Origin: an uncultured Oscillospiraceae bacterium
GTDB taxonomy: Bacteria > Bacillota > Clostridia > Oscillospirales > Acutalibacteraceae
DNA: 64,000 nt
Assembly: GCA_900543795.1 (NCBI GenBank)
Contig: UQSH01000001.1
Span: 62,001 to 126,000, forward strand
Direction of reading: 5' to 3'
A program made the translations under genes and the position numbers. Under the pieces are notes generated by a model. The model was given only the letters and a program-made list of their open reading frames with translations, was not told the origin of the DNA and ran no database searches. Shown piece after piece: positions 15,090-25,244 of this stretch. Position 1 is the stretch's first letter. Each line of letters begins with the position of its first letter.

Positions 15090-16317
15090 ATTAGGCAATA
15101 ATGCTTTAAAGGCAAAGGATTTTCTTTCAACCGTAACAACACGGCAGAAGAATATTGCACTTGCAGAGATTGCAAGGGGATTGAGAGAAAACTGCGAAAC
15201 AATTATTCAGGAAAATAAAATTGATATTGAAAATGCAAAAAAAGACGGCTTGCCCGACGCACTTGTTGACAGGCTTATGCTCAACGAGAGCAGAATAAAT
15301 GCGATTGCAGATTCAGTTGAGCAGGTTGCCGAGCTTCCCGATCCGTGCGGAGAAATTTTGAGCGAATATATAAAGGATAACGGACTTAAAATAACAAAGG
15401 TTTCCGTTCCGATAGGCGTTATCGGAATTATATATGAGGCACGCCCGAATGTTACGGCAGACGCCGCCGTGCTTTGCCTTAAAAGCTCAAATGCGGTTAT
15501 TTTGAGAGGCGGAAAGGAAGCCATTAATTCAAATATGGCTATCGCCGGGGTTATGAGAGCGGCGTTGAAAAGCTGCGGCTTTGACGAAAACTGTATTCAG
15601 CTTGTAACAGACACTTCAAGAGAGTCTGCAAACGAAATGATGAGGATGAAGGGTTATCTTGATTGCCTTATTCCTCGCGGCGGAAAGGGGCTCATAAGAA
15701 GCGTTGTTGAAAATTCAACCGTTCCCGTAATTGAAACCGGCTCCGGCAACTGCCACATTTTTGTTGACGAAAGCGCCGATATTGATATGGCGGCAAGAAT
15801 TATTTTTAATGCAAAAACGCAGCGTGTCGGAGTTTGCAATGCGTGCGAAAGCCTTGTTATCCATTCGGGTATAATAGATAAGGCGCTCCCCGCAATCAAG
15901 GCGCTTCTTGACGCTGAAAATGTTGAAATCAGGGGCGATGAGCGTGCAATGCTTGCCGCACAGGGTATTCTGCCTGCAAGTGAAGAGGATTTTGCAGAGG
16001 AATATCTTGATTATATTATCAGCGTTAAATCCGTGGATAATCTTGATGAAGCCATAAATCATATAAACCGTTATTCAACGAAGCACAGCGAAGCAATCAT
16101 AACCGAAAATGAAGAAAATGCACGGCAGTTTCTTGCACGGATTGATTCTGCTGCGGTTTATGTTAATGCATCAACAAGGTTTACCGACGGCGGCGAGTTC
16201 GGCCTCGGCGCAGAAATAGGAATTTCAACTCAAAAGCTTCACGCAAGAGGACCTATGGGCTTGCGCGAGCTGACAACAACAAAGTATTTGATTTACGGAA
16301 ACGGTCAGGTTAGATAG
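15082..16317 (+). CDS. proA: Glutamate-5-semialdehyde dehydrogenase
   Basis: 411 residues, normal length. Reduces gamma-glutamyl phosphate with NADPH to glutamate semialdehyde, the proB product being unstable and handed over. Aldehyde-dehydrogenase fold: GVIGIIYEARPNVT, ILRGGKEAI..N, ETGSGNCH and the catalytic-Cys motif VGVCNACE.LV at about 253-262, then HSEAI.TE and the ending ALR/LRELTT.K. Overlaps proB; the flippase gene follows in 10 nt. Confidence 0.95.
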   Translation: MIRLGNNALKAKDFLSTVTTRQKNIALAEIARGLRENCETIIQENKIDIENAKKDGLPDALVDRLMLNESRINAIADSVEQVAELPDPCGEILSEYIKDNGLKITKVSVPIGVIGIIYEARPNVTADAAVLCLKSSNAVILRGGKEAINSNMAIAGVMRAALKSCGFDENCIQLVTDTSRESANEMMRMKGYLDCLIPRGGKGLIRSVVENSTVPVIETGSGNCHIFVDESADIDMAARIIFNAKTQRVGVCNACESLVIHSGIIDKALPAIKALLDAENVEIRGDERAMLAAQGILPASEEDFAEEYLDYIISVKSVDNLDEAINHINRYSTKHSEAIITENEENARQFLARIDSAAVYVNASTRFTDGGEFGLGAEIGISTQKLHARGPMGLRELTTTKYLIYGNGQVR

Positions 16318-16327
16318 GATTTTTTAA

Positions 16328-17764
16328 ATGGATAAGTATAAAAAGCTTGCCTCAAACACAATAATTTTCGCAATAGGCACCTTTTCCTCAAAGCTGCTAA
16401 CGCTTGTTTTAACATTTTTCTATACTCGCGTTATGGCAACGGGAGATTTCGGCGGCGCAACGCTGATTCAAAATGCGGTTAACATTCTTGTTCCGATTGT
16501 AACTCTTGCCGTAAACTCTGCGGCTTTACGCTTTGCGCTTGATAAAAACAGTAATAAAAAGCAGGTGTTCACAACCGGCGTTGCAACAACGCTTATCGGC
16601 TTTCTTGCCTTCTGCCTTTTTGCTCCCGTAGTTGTTAATATTAATATAAACGATTTTAATATGGGCCAATATGCCATATTGCTTTATTTAATGCTTCTCG
16701 GCTCTTCCCTGCGCCATCTTTGCCAGCAGTTTGTTAGGGGCTCGGGCTTTGTTAAGCTTTATGCGATAGACGGCGTTATAGCAACTGCAACCTCGGCAGG
16801 CTTTACATTCCTTTATCTCGGTGCATTCCATTGGGGAATATACGGATATATTCTTGCAATTTTTACAAGTGATATGCTATCCGTTGTGTTTATGTTTGTA
16901 TGCGCAAGGCTTTGGAGATACCTTGATTTAAGGCACGGGCTGAAAAGGAACACGGTTGTTCCTATGCTCAAATACTGTATTCCGCTCATACCAACCATTG
17001 TGCTTTGGTGGATTATTAATGTTTCCGATCAATATATGGTAACCTATTTTAACGGTGTTTCGCTCAGCGGAATATACACCTCGGCATATAAAATTCCGAA
17101 TTTAGTTATAATTTTCTCTTCTATATTCATAGATGCTTGGCAGCTGTCGGCAGTTGATGAATACGATAATAAAGGCAAATCGGAATTTTTCACACGAGTT
17201 TTCAGGGTTTACAGCGGCGCGCTTATTTCAGTCGGCGCATTGCTTATTGCAGGTTCAAGGATAATAACGGATTTATATCTCGGCAAGGATTATTACGATT
17301 CGTGGCATTATGTTCCAATACTCGTTATTGCAACAACCTTTTCCTGCCTTGTTAATTTCTATGCCTCCGTTTATATGGCAGAGAAAAAAAGTATGCTTTC
17401 AATGATAACTGCGGCAAGCGGAGCCGTTGTTAATATAGTTTTAAATCTTGTTTTAATACCAAAGTATGCCGCATACGGTGCGGCAATAGCAACTGCCGTT
17501 TCGTTTGTAACGGTATTCGTTTTAAGAATTGTAAACACGAAAAAATATGTTAATATCAAAATTGATGCTAAAAGCTTTCTGCCGTCTGTTTTGCTTATGC
17601 TTGCAGGCTGCGTTGTTATGCTTTCGGAAATTGGCGGTCAGTGGGTAAGCTTCGGTGTAACGCTTGCATTTTCCGCACTCGTAGTTATCATCAATTTCAA
17701 ATCGGTTAAGGATATAATCACCCTTTTGCTCGGAAAATTCATTAAAAAAAGGGGCAACGAATAA
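16328..17764 (+). CDS. Polysaccharide flippase, MOP/Wzx-like
   Basis: 478 residues, about 14 hydrophobic segments evenly spread, N-terminal SNTIIFAIGTFSSKLLTLVLTFFYTRVM as in the polysaccharide-synthesis branch of the MOP exporter superfamily. Such proteins flip lipid-linked oligosaccharides or polymer precursors across the membrane. It starts 10 nt after proA and shares its strand but not its pathway. A spore-wall (SpoVB-like) or surface-glycan role is possible; the substrate cannot be told. Confidence 0.85.
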   Translation: MDKYKKLASNTIIFAIGTFSSKLLTLVLTFFYTRVMATGDFGGATLIQNAVNILVPIVTLAVNSAALRFALDKNSNKKQVFTTGVATTLIGFLAFCLFAPVVVNININDFNMGQYAILLYLMLLGSSLRHLCQQFVRGSGFVKLYAIDGVIATATSAGFTFLYLGAFHWGIYGYILAIFTSDMLSVVFMFVCARLWRYLDLRHGLKRNTVVPMLKYCIPLIPTIVLWWIINVSDQYMVTYFNGVSLSGIYTSAYKIPNLVIIFSSIFIDAWQLSAVDEYDNKGKSEFFTRVFRVYSGALISVGALLIAGSRIITDLYLGKDYYDSWHYVPILVIATTFSCLVNFYASVYMAEKKSMLSMITAASGAVVNIVLNLVLIPKYAAYGAAIATAVSFVTVFVLRIVNTKKYVNIKIDAKSFLPSVLLMLAGCVVMLSEIGGQWVSFGVTLAFSALVVIINFKSVKDIITLLLGKFIKKRGNE

Positions 17765-17772
17765 TATTACTA

Positions 17773-17801
17773 TTGAATATTGGTATTTTTTAGTGTATAA
17801 T
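17773..17801 (+). promoter_or_regulatory. Predicted promoter of glgP
   Basis: TTGAAT, 17-nt spacer, TATAAT, 58 nt before the glgP start. Confidence 0.6.
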
Positions 17802-17858
17802 TAACAAACAGGTAATAAAATTTACTTTATTTTCAAATAATTTTTGGAGGAATTGTAT

Positions 17859-20357
17859 ATGAAATCAACCATTTCCGTTGCTCAGGCAAAGAAAATGATA
17901 GATGATAAATTAAGCCACTTTTTCGGCGTAAGTCCCGAAACGGCTTCAATTGAGCAGTATTATAAGGCTGTTTCAATGATTGTGCGTGATGAGCTTCAAG
18001 CGGCAAGCAGTGATTTTCGCCACATCGCAAAGGGACAGGATTCCAAAACGGTTTATTATTTGTGTATGGAATTTCTTATGGGCCGTTCACTTAAAAATAA
18101 TCTTTATAATCTTGGCTTAACAGAGGTTTTCAACGAAGCGCTTAAAGGCTTTGATGTCAGCATTGAAAAGCTTTATGAGCAGGAGCCCGATGCCGGTCTC
18201 GGAAACGGCGGTCTTGGCAGACTTGCCGCATGCTATCTTGACGGCCTTGCAACAAACGGCTTTCAGTCGATGGGCTATTCAATCAGATACGAAGCAGGCA
18301 TCTTCAAGCAAAAGCTTGTTGACGGCTGGCAAACAGAGCTTCCCGATTTCTGGCTTCCCGGCGGAGATGTTTGGCTTGTTCCGAGAGAGGAAAGAGCAGT
18401 TGAGGTTAAGTTTGAAGGCTGGGTTGACGATAGTTGGGACGGAGATTATCATCATGTTGAGCAGCGTGATTGCAACAGTGTAACAGCTATTCCTTATGAT
18501 ATGTATGTTTCCGGTGCAGGCAAGGGTGTTTCAAGGCTTCGCCTTTGGGCTTCCCGCAAGCCCGAGCTTGATATGAGCCTCTTTAACCAAGGCTCGTTTA
18601 TCAAGGCTATGGAGCAGTCTGCTATGGCAGAGGCAATTTCAAAGGTTCTTTATCCTGCTGATAATTCTCCTGAGGGTAAATCCCTTCGCTTGCGTCAGCA
18701 GTATTTCCTTGTTTCTGCTTCAATTCAGGATATTATTCAGCGCCATTTAACTAAATACGGCACACTTGATAATCTTCCCGAAAAGGTTGCAATTCATATT
18801 AATGATACTCATCCAACCATGGCAATCCCCGAGCTTATGAGAATAATGCTTGATGAATGCGGCTATGGATGGGATGATGCTTGGAGCATTGTTACAAAAA
18901 CAGTTGCTTACACAAACCATACCGTTATGAAGGAGGCGCTTGAATGCTGGAGCGAGGAGCTTTACAGCAGACTTCTTCCTCGTATTTACCAAATCACAAA
19001 GGAAATTGATAACCGTTTCCGTGCTTATGTTTGGGGAGTAACCCATGATGCCGATAAGGTTGAAAGAATGGCAATCGTTTCGGGCGGAGTAGTTCGCATG
19101 GCAAATCTTTGTGTTGCAGGCTCACACAGTGTAAACGGTGTTTCTGCGCTTCATTCGGAAATTCTTAAAGAAACTGTTTTTAACGATTTTTATACAATCA
19201 CTCCCGATAAATTCACTAATGTAACAAACGGTATTGCATTCAGAAGATGGCTTTGTCAGGCTAACCCTGCGTTAACAAAATATATTACAGAGCTTATCGG
19301 CGATGGCTTTATCACAAAGAGTGATGAGCTTATTAAGCTCCGTGATTTCAAGGATGATAAGCAGGTGCTTGCCGATTTAGCTGAAATCAAGCGTCAAAAT
19401 AAGGTTCGCTTTGCAGAGCTTGTTAAGAAAAGAAACGGCGTTGAAATTAATCCCGATTCAATTTTTGATGTTCAGGTTAAAAGACTTCATGAGTATAAGC
19501 GCCAAAGCCTTAATATTCTTAATATAATTGCAGAATATCAAATGATTAAGGCAAACCCAAGCGTTGATTTTGAGCCCAGAACATATATCTTTGCTTCAAA
19601 GGCAGCTCCCGGCTATTATATGGCGAAGAAAACCATTGAGCTTATAGACGCACTTTCAAAGCTTATTAATAACGATCCCGATGTAAACGGAAAAATCAAG
19701 GTTGTGTTTATGGAGGATTATAATGTAAGTCTTGCAGAGGTTCTTATGCCTGCCGCTGATATTTCCGAGCAGATTTCTCTTGCCGGAACAGAGGCATCGG
19801 GCACGGGAAATATGAAGCTTATGCTTAACGGAGCAATAACCCTCGGCACACTTGACGGCGCAAATGTTGAAATTGCGCAGGCTGTTGGCAATGATAATAT
19901 TATCATATTCGGTATGAAAACTCCCGAGGTTCAGCAGCTTCAAAGAGACGGCTATTATCCGATGAATTATATTAATAATAATCCTGCTCTCAAGGGTGTT
20001 ATTGATTTTCTTAATATGGGCGTTAACGGTAAATCCTTTGGCGAGATAACATCAAGCCTTATGAATGTTGATCCGTATATGGCACTTGCCGATTTTGCGG
20101 ATTATCAAAAGGCACAGGCATTTTCCGCTGAGGTTTACAGGGATAAAGAGCGCTTTGCAAGAATGTCGCTTATGAATATAAGCGGCGCAGGTGTGTTCAG
20201 TGCAGACCGTTCGATTATGGATTATGCAAACAATATTTGGCACACAAAGCCGGTTCAGTTTCCCGAGGAAGCAAAAAAGCCGGTAAATGCAGAGGGTGCT
20301 TCCGTAAAAAAAGCGCAGAAAAAAACTGCTTCAAAAAAGAAAACGGCTAAAAAATAA
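17859..20357 (+). CDS. glgP: Glycogen/alpha-glucan phosphorylase
   Basis: 832 residues, the full length of GT35 phosphorylases. Releases glucose 1-phosphate from alpha-1,4-glucan with phosphate and pyridoxal phosphate. Seen: YYLCMEFLMGR.L.NNL, DAGLGNGGLGRLAACYLD, HINDTHPT.AIPELMR, VKRLHEYKRQ.LN and EASGTGNMK...NGA.TLGTLDGAN, whose Lys binds PLP. The last ~30 residues are a Lys/Ala-rich tail (KKAQKKTASKKKTAKK) not found in most members. Start 17859 follows GGAGG; ATG 17844 overlaps that site. The GH13 gene downstream suggests joint glucan breakdown. Confidence 0.95.
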   Translation: MKSTISVAQAKKMIDDKLSHFFGVSPETASIEQYYKAVSMIVRDELQAASSDFRHIAKGQDSKTVYYLCMEFLMGRSLKNNLYNLGLTEVFNEALKGFDVSIEKLYEQEPDAGLGNGGLGRLAACYLDGLATNGFQSMGYSIRYEAGIFKQKLVDGWQTELPDFWLPGGDVWLVPREERAVEVKFEGWVDDSWDGDYHHVEQRDCNSVTAIPYDMYVSGAGKGVSRLRLWASRKPELDMSLFNQGSFIKAMEQSAMAEAISKVLYPADNSPEGKSLRLRQQYFLVSASIQDIIQRHLTKYGTLDNLPEKVAIHINDTHPTMAIPELMRIMLDECGYGWDDAWSIVTKTVAYTNHTVMKEALECWSEELYSRLLPRIYQITKEIDNRFRAYVWGVTHDADKVERMAIVSGGVVRMANLCVAGSHSVNGVSALHSEILKETVFNDFYTITPDKFTNVTNGIAFRRWLCQANPALTKYITELIGDGFITKSDELIKLRDFKDDKQVLADLAEIKRQNKVRFAELVKKRNGVEINPDSIFDVQVKRLHEYKRQSLNILNIIAEYQMIKANPSVDFEPRTYIFASKAAPGYYMAKKTIELIDALSKLINNDPDVNGKIKVVFMEDYNVSLAEVLMPAADISEQISLAGTEASGTGNMKLMLNGAITLGTLDGANVEIAQAVGNDNIIIFGMKTPEVQQLQRDGYYPMNYINNNPALKGVIDFLNMGVNGKSFGEITSSLMNVDPYMALADFADYQKAQAFSAEVYRDKERFARMSLMNISGAGVFSADRSIMDYANNIWHTKPVQFPEEAKKPVNAEGASVKKAQKKTASKKKTAKK

Positions 20358-20374
20358 TAAATAAAATGAAAGAC

Positions 20375-20406
20375 GGCAAGGGCATAAAAATTAAAATGTC
20401 CTTGCC
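20375..20406 (+). terminator. Hairpin between glgP and the GH13 gene
   Basis: GGCAAGGGCAT / ATGTCCTTGCC, 11-bp stem with one G-T pair and an AT-rich loop; no T-run, so it may be an attenuator or RNA-stability element rather than a full terminator. Confidence 0.5.
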
Positions 20407-20419
20407 TGTGTAATATTTT

Positions 20420-22270
20420 ATGCAGATATTCAATTCACGAAAAAAAGAATATAAATCGCAGATAAGCGCAATTGCCGTTGATGAAAGGGTTAAATTCAGG
20501 CTTATCGTTCCAAGGTGTATTAAATGCTCTTGTGCCAAGCTTGCCGTTTTTAAGGACGGTGAAAGCACTGTTTATTATAATATGTTTTGGGCGGGAATGT
20601 GCGGAGAAAGCCACGAGTTTTGGGAAATTCATTTTTCTGCAACAACCGCCGGTCTTTATTTTTATCATTTTGAGCTTGAAACGCCTTGGGGAAATTCGCT
20701 CGTTAAAAATGTCGGCAACGGCGAGGGCGAGTTGAATGCAGAGGGAACGGAATTTCAGCAAACCGTTTATGAAAAGGATTTCAAAACTCCCGATTTTCTT
20801 AAAGGCGGTTTGATATATCAGATTTTTCCCGATAGGTTTTATAACAGTAAAACCCCTAAGAAAAATGTTCCCGAGGACCGTGTTATGCGCAAATGGGGTG
20901 AGGAGCCCTATTGGCATGAAAGCCAAATGAACGGCGTTTGGAACAATGATTATTTTGGCGGAGATTTAAAGGGTGTTGAGGAAAAGCTTGAATATCTTTC
21001 GAGCCTCGGCGTTTCCTGCATTTATCTTAATCCGATTTTTGAAGCCCATTCAAACCACAGATATGATACTGCCGATTATGAAAAAATCGATTCGTTGCTC
21101 GGCGATGAAAATGATTTGAAAAGCCTTTGCGAAAAGGCGCACGGGCTCGGCATCTCTGTTATATTAGACGGCGTTTTCAGCCACACCGGCTGCGATTCAA
21201 AATATTTTAATATGTATAAGCGTTATAACACCGTTGGAGCGTATAACAGTAAAAGCAGTCCTTATTTCAGCTGGTATAAGTTCACCGATTATCCAAACGG
21301 ATATAAAAGCTGGTGGGGGATTAAGCTTCTTCCCGAGGTGTCAGAGGAGGATGAGGACTATCGCGAATATATTTGCGGTAAAAACGGTATTTTGCGAAGG
21401 TGGCTTCGCCTCGGTATAAGCGGCTGGCGGCTTGATGTTGCAGATGAGCTTCCCGATGTTTTTCTTGATGATTTGCGCAATGCAGTTAAGGAGGAAAACG
21501 AAAACGCAGTTATTATCGGCGAGGTTTGGGAGGATGCAACAAATAAATTCGCTTACGGCGAAAGAAGAAGGTATCTTCTCGGAGGTCAGCTTGATTCCGT
21601 TATGAATTATCCGTTTGCAGACGCAATTTTGAATTATGTTAAATTCGGCAATGCACAGGCATTTATGTCCGCAATTATGAGCATTATTGAAAATTATCCG
21701 CCATGCGTTGTCAATGTTCTTATGAACCATATCGGCACTCACGACACGGAGCGTGCAATAACCCGTCTTGCAGGCGAAAGCGCACAGGGCAAGGATCGCT
21801 CGTGGCAGCACAGTCATAATCAGCTTTCCGATTATGATTATTTGAAAGGCGTTTCAATGATGAAGCTTGCAAGCCTCATTCAATATACCCTTCCCGGCGT
21901 TCCGTCGCTATATTACGGCGACGAAGCAGGTATGCAGGGAATGAAGGATCCGTTTAACCGTGCGTGCTTCCCGTGGGATAATATAAATAAAGAGCTTTAT
22001 AGATGGTATAAGCGCCTCGGCGAAATAAGAAGGGGCTGCAAGGCGTTTAGGGAGGGCTCGTTCGAGCCGCTTTATGCCGCAGACAGCGTAGTTGCTTATG
22101 TCAGAAGAAGCAATGAAAACAGTGTTTTAACTGCCGTAAACAATTCCGAGCAGGAGATTTATATACCCGTTGGCGAGGAATGGGATAATTCATATAGCTT
22201 CTTTGAGTTCTCCTCAAAAAACGGCATATTAACCCTCCCGCCGTATCAGTTCGCCCTGCTTTCAAAATAA
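20420..22270 (+). CDS. GH13 alpha-glucanase, neopullulanase/cyclomaltodextrinase-like
   Basis: 616 residues. An N-terminal beta domain (about 1-120) like CBM34-type domains precedes the (beta/alpha)8 barrel. Conserved GH13 regions: DGVFSHTG (I), GWRLDVADEL with nucleophile Asp (II), IIGEVWED with acid/base Glu (III), NHIGTHDTERA (IV). IYQIFPDRF and NDYFGGDL are typical of intracellular maltodextrin-cutting enzymes. No signal peptide, so cytoplasmic. Likely works with glgP on storage glucan or imported maltodextrin (inference). Confidence 0.9.
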   Translation: MQIFNSRKKEYKSQISAIAVDERVKFRLIVPRCIKCSCAKLAVFKDGESTVYYNMFWAGMCGESHEFWEIHFSATTAGLYFYHFELETPWGNSLVKNVGNGEGELNAEGTEFQQTVYEKDFKTPDFLKGGLIYQIFPDRFYNSKTPKKNVPEDRVMRKWGEEPYWHESQMNGVWNNDYFGGDLKGVEEKLEYLSSLGVSCIYLNPIFEAHSNHRYDTADYEKIDSLLGDENDLKSLCEKAHGLGISVILDGVFSHTGCDSKYFNMYKRYNTVGAYNSKSSPYFSWYKFTDYPNGYKSWWGIKLLPEVSEEDEDYREYICGKNGILRRWLRLGISGWRLDVADELPDVFLDDLRNAVKEENENAVIIGEVWEDATNKFAYGERRRYLLGGQLDSVMNYPFADAILNYVKFGNAQAFMSAIMSIIENYPPCVVNVLMNHIGTHDTERAITRLAGESAQGKDRSWQHSHNQLSDYDYLKGVSMMKLASLIQYTLPGVPSLYYGDEAGMQGMKDPFNRACFPWDNINKELYRWYKRLGEIRRGCKAFREGSFEPLYAADSVVAYVRRSNENSVLTAVNNSEQEIYIPVGEEWDNSYSFFEFSSKNGILTLPPYQFALLSK

Positions 22271-22280
22271 TATTAAAATA

Positions 22281-22318
22281 AAAAAACGACTGATTCCGCA
22301 ATGGATTCAGTCGTTTTT
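22281..22318. terminator. Bidirectional terminator
   Basis: ACGACTGA / TCAGTCGT stem flanked by A-runs and T-runs on both sides, between two convergent genes. Confidence 0.88.
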
Positions 22319-22333
22319 GATATTTGTGTTGCA

Positions 22334-23929
22334 TTAATGCTCGTCGGAGAGGACTGCGTGGGCACATTTGATTCCGTCAACGGCGGCTGAAACAATTCCG
22401 CCGGCATATCCCGCACCCTCTCCGCAGGGATAAACTCCGCTGATGTTGCATTGGCAGAATTCATCACGCAAAATACGAACGGAGCTTGAGCTTCTTGTTT
22501 CCGGAGCGGTTAAAACCGCATCATACATATTAAAGCCGTTGAGCTTTTTATCCATCTCAACTATTGCCGATTTCATCGTCTGCGAAACCTTATCAGGCAG
22601 GCACGCATCTAAATTTGTTAAGGTAACTCCCGTTGGGCAGGTTGGATTAACACTGCCGAGTGCCGTGCTTGCCTGTCCTTTCAGAAAATCGCCCACAAGC
22701 TGAGCAGGTGCCGTGTAATCCGCTCCTGCAAGCTCAAATGCCTTGTGCTCTATTTCACGCTGATAGTATATTCCTGCAAGCGGATGCTCGCTCGGAAAAT
22801 CCTTTGGTTCTATGCCAACGAGCAGAGCACTGTTTGCGTTTTCTCCGTCTCGTGCAAGACTGCTCATTCCGTTAACTATAACGCCCTCTTTTTCACTTGC
22901 GGCGGCAACAACCGTTCCGCCCGGACACATACAAAAGGTGTATGCTCCTCTTTCGTGTAAGCCGTGGCAGGAAAGCTTATAATCTGCCGCACCGAGCTTT
23001 TCGTTGCCTGCAAATTTTCCGTATTGCGCCTTGTTAATTAGGCTTTGCGGATGCTCAATTCTTGCGCCGACGGAGAATGGCTTTTGTATAATTTCAACGC
23101 CTAAATTATAAAGCATTTCAACCGTGTCTCTTGCGCTGTGCCCAATTGCCATTATAACGCAATCCGCTTCCTCGTCTATTAGCTCTCCGTTATGAGAATA
23201 TGTTATTCCCTGAACGAATTTGTTGTAAACAATCAGTTTTTCAAGCTTACATTCAAGGCGCACCTCTCCGCCCAGGGCTTCAATCTTTTTGCGTATGCGT
23301 TTAACAACAACAGCAAGCCTGTCTGTTCCTATATGAGGCTTCGAGGAATAAAGAATTTCCTCGGGCGCGCCTGCCTCGTAAAGCTCGTTTAGCACCTTTC
23401 TGATGAATGGGCTTTTTATTCCCGTTGTCAGCTTTCCGTCGGAAAATGTGCCTGCGCCGCCTTCGCCGAACTGAACATTTGATTCCTCGTTCAATTTGCG
23501 CTTTGTCCAAAATTCATTAACATCCTTTTGTCTTTCGTCAATGCCTTTTCCCCGTTCAAGTATAATCGGGCGCAATCCTGCCTCGGCAAGAATTATACCT
23601 GCAAGCATTCCCGCAGGACCGAAGCCGACTATAACGGGCCTGTATTTTGAAATGCGTTTGTTTTCCGGCAGCTCATAAATATAAGGCTTAACAAGAGTGA
23701 TTTTCCCCGTTTTGCATTTTGCAACAATCTGCTCCTCGTCAAGCAGTATTTCAACATCAACCGAATAGGAGAAATGAATATCGTCCTTTTTTCTTGCGTC
23801 AACGCTTTTTTTATAAATTGTAAGCGATTTGATATATTTTTGATTTATGTGAAGCGCCTTTGCCGCTTTCCTTTTAAGCTCGCCTTCCTCCTCGTTGAGA
23901 GAAAGCCTTATTTCGTTAATTCTTATCAT
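22334..23929 (-). CDS. FAD-dependent dehydrogenase of the COG2509 type
   Basis: 531 residues. N-terminal ~85 residues form a ferredoxin-like domain (KALHINQKYIKSLTIYKKSVDARKK), then a dinucleotide site PVIVGFGPAGMLAG at about 100-113, QFGEGGAGTFSDGKL, MAIGHSARDT and the C-terminal PCGEGAGYAGGI FAD motif. This uncharacterised family (probable flavoprotein reductase) is widespread in Clostridia; physiological substrate unknown. Its start overlaps the end of the next gene by 14 nt, so the two flavoproteins form an operon read from 25025 downward. Confidence 0.85.
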   Translation of the reverse strand: MIRINEIRLSLNEEEGELKRKAAKALHINQKYIKSLTIYKKSVDARKKDDIHFSYSVDVEILLDEEQIVAKCKTGKITLVKPYIYELPENKRISKYRPVIVGFGPAGMLAGIILAEAGLRPIILERGKGIDERQKDVNEFWTKRKLNEESNVQFGEGGAGTFSDGKLTTGIKSPFIRKVLNELYEAGAPEEILYSSKPHIGTDRLAVVVKRIRKKIEALGGEVRLECKLEKLIVYNKFVQGITYSHNGELIDEEADCVIMAIGHSARDTVEMLYNLGVEIIQKPFSVGARIEHPQSLINKAQYGKFAGNEKLGAADYKLSCHGLHERGAYTFCMCPGGTVVAAASEKEGVIVNGMSSLARDGENANSALLVGIEPKDFPSEHPLAGIYYQREIEHKAFELAGADYTAPAQLVGDFLKGQASTALGSVNPTCPTGVTLTNLDACLPDKVSQTMKSAIVEMDKKLNGFNMYDAVLTAPETRSSSSVRILRDEFCQCNISGVYPCGEGAGYAGGIVSAAVDGIKCAHAVLSDEH

Positions 23930-25025
23930 TTTTATATTCTTCCGTAATCGTATTTGCAGCGGCTATTCCCGAATGAAATGCAAAGTCAAGATTGAAGCCT
24001 CCGCATTCAAACTGTTTGTCAAGAATTTCTCCGCATATATAAAGACCTTTAACCTTTTTGGATTTAAAGCCGTTAACCTCATCAAGAGGTATTCCGCCCG
24101 AGGCTATCTGTGCAAAATCAAAGCCCTTTGTTCCTGTTATTATGAGCCGCCAGCCCTTTGCAATTGCAGACGCCTTTTTTAAATCTCCGTCTGACTGCTT
24201 TATTATAATATCGGAAAGCTTTGTTCCGAGTATTCCCTTTAAATCTCCAAACCGTTCAAGATAGGATAAGATTTCCTCGTTGCTCATTTCGGGTATAAGG
24301 TCAATAACAGCCGTGCAACGAGCCGATTTCTTTTTTGAAAGCGCCTTCGAAAACACACACGATAGATTCATAACGGCTATGCCCGAAAGGCCGTAATCCG
24401 TAAATAGCACCTCGCCGTATTCGCTTTTTACTATTTCACCGTCTATCTCGGCTGAAACAAGGCATTTTGTTCTTGTGCCTTTAATCATCCTCGGATATTT
24501 GCTTGAAGAGATAAGCTGAACAAGAGCGGGGTAAACGGGTGTAACGCTGTGTCCCAAGCTCTTCAAAATTTCATATCCGCTGCCGTTTGAGCCTAAATTG
24601 CTTTGCGCACAGCCTCCCGTGCAAACGATAACTCTGTTTGCCTTGAATAATCCCTTGCTTGTGTAAACATTAAGGTGTTTATCTATTCTTTCCGCTGTGC
24701 ATTGAGTTATTATTTTTATTCCGAGCTTATCACATTCGCGAAGCAAAACAGAGGCAACTGTTTCCGCTTTAAGAGAATATGGATAAACTCTTTCCTCTTC
24801 CTCACGAAGCATTAAGCCCAATGAGGCAAAAAACTGCGAAACCTCTTTATAGCTTTTTGCCTTCGTGTTTGTTAGGTTGCATCTTCCGTTGCCTGTTGCA
24901 AGAAGCTTTTTGCACGGAGCGTCAAGCCTTTCAATAACGGTAACATCAGCACCCTCAATATTCCTTTTTAACTGAATTGCAGCGGCAAGTCCAGAGGCGG
25001 ACGCACCTATGATAATTGCGGTCAT
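23916..25025 (-). CDS. BaiN/HI0933-like flavoprotein
   Basis: 369 residues. N-terminal AIIIGASASGLAAAIQL Rossmann motif, KLLATGNGRCNLTN (family signature), VICTGG, YGEVLFTDYGLSG and C-terminal GLYICGEILD...GG(F/Y)NL. The HI0933/YhiN/BaiN family are FAD-dependent oxidoreductases; BaiN was reported in bile-acid dehydroxylation, but most members have no assigned substrate, and no bai genes lie here. First gene of the two-gene operon with the COG2509-type enzyme. Confidence 0.87.
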   Translation of the reverse strand: MTAIIIGASASGLAAAIQLKRNIEGADVTVIERLDAPCKKLLATGNGRCNLTNTKAKSYKEVSQFFASLGLMLREEEERVYPYSLKAETVASVLLRECDKLGIKIITQCTAERIDKHLNVYTSKGLFKANRVIVCTGGCAQSNLGSNGSGYEILKSLGHSVTPVYPALVQLISSSKYPRMIKGTRTKCLVSAEIDGEIVKSEYGEVLFTDYGLSGIAVMNLSCVFSKALSKKKSARCTAVIDLIPEMSNEEILSYLERFGDLKGILGTKLSDIIIKQSDGDLKKASAIAKGWRLIITGTKGFDFAQIASGGIPLDEVNGFKSKKVKGLYICGEILDKQFECGGFNLDFAFHSGIAAANTITEEYKNDKN

Positions 25026-25111
25026 AATAACTCCAAAGCACTATATATATGATTTGTTTTTTATATAATATAATAAAATAGAAATAAATGCAAATTTTTT
25101 TTGAAATGCAC

Positions 25112-25140
25112 TTGACGGATTGAAGCGGATGTGGTATATT
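25112..25140 (+). promoter_or_regulatory. Predicted promoter of rpmG-secE-nusG
   Basis: TTGACG, 17-nt spacer, TATATT. Between it and rpmG lies an imperfect AAAAGGG ... CCCTTTT hairpin with a T-run (about 25156-25188) that may act as an attenuator. Confidence 0.65.
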
Positions 25141-25244
25141 ATCCATACCTCTAAAAGGGGGTAAATTTTTTTTGCCCTTTTTTTATAAGAGCTAATGCTC
25201 GTGAGGGAGATTTAAAATATCGAAAGAAAAACGGAGGTGCCGAA

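Noticed and set aside
20435..20926. 163-codon minus-strand frame inside the GH13 gene
   Set aside because: Shadow of a long, clearly conserved gene; no homology pattern.
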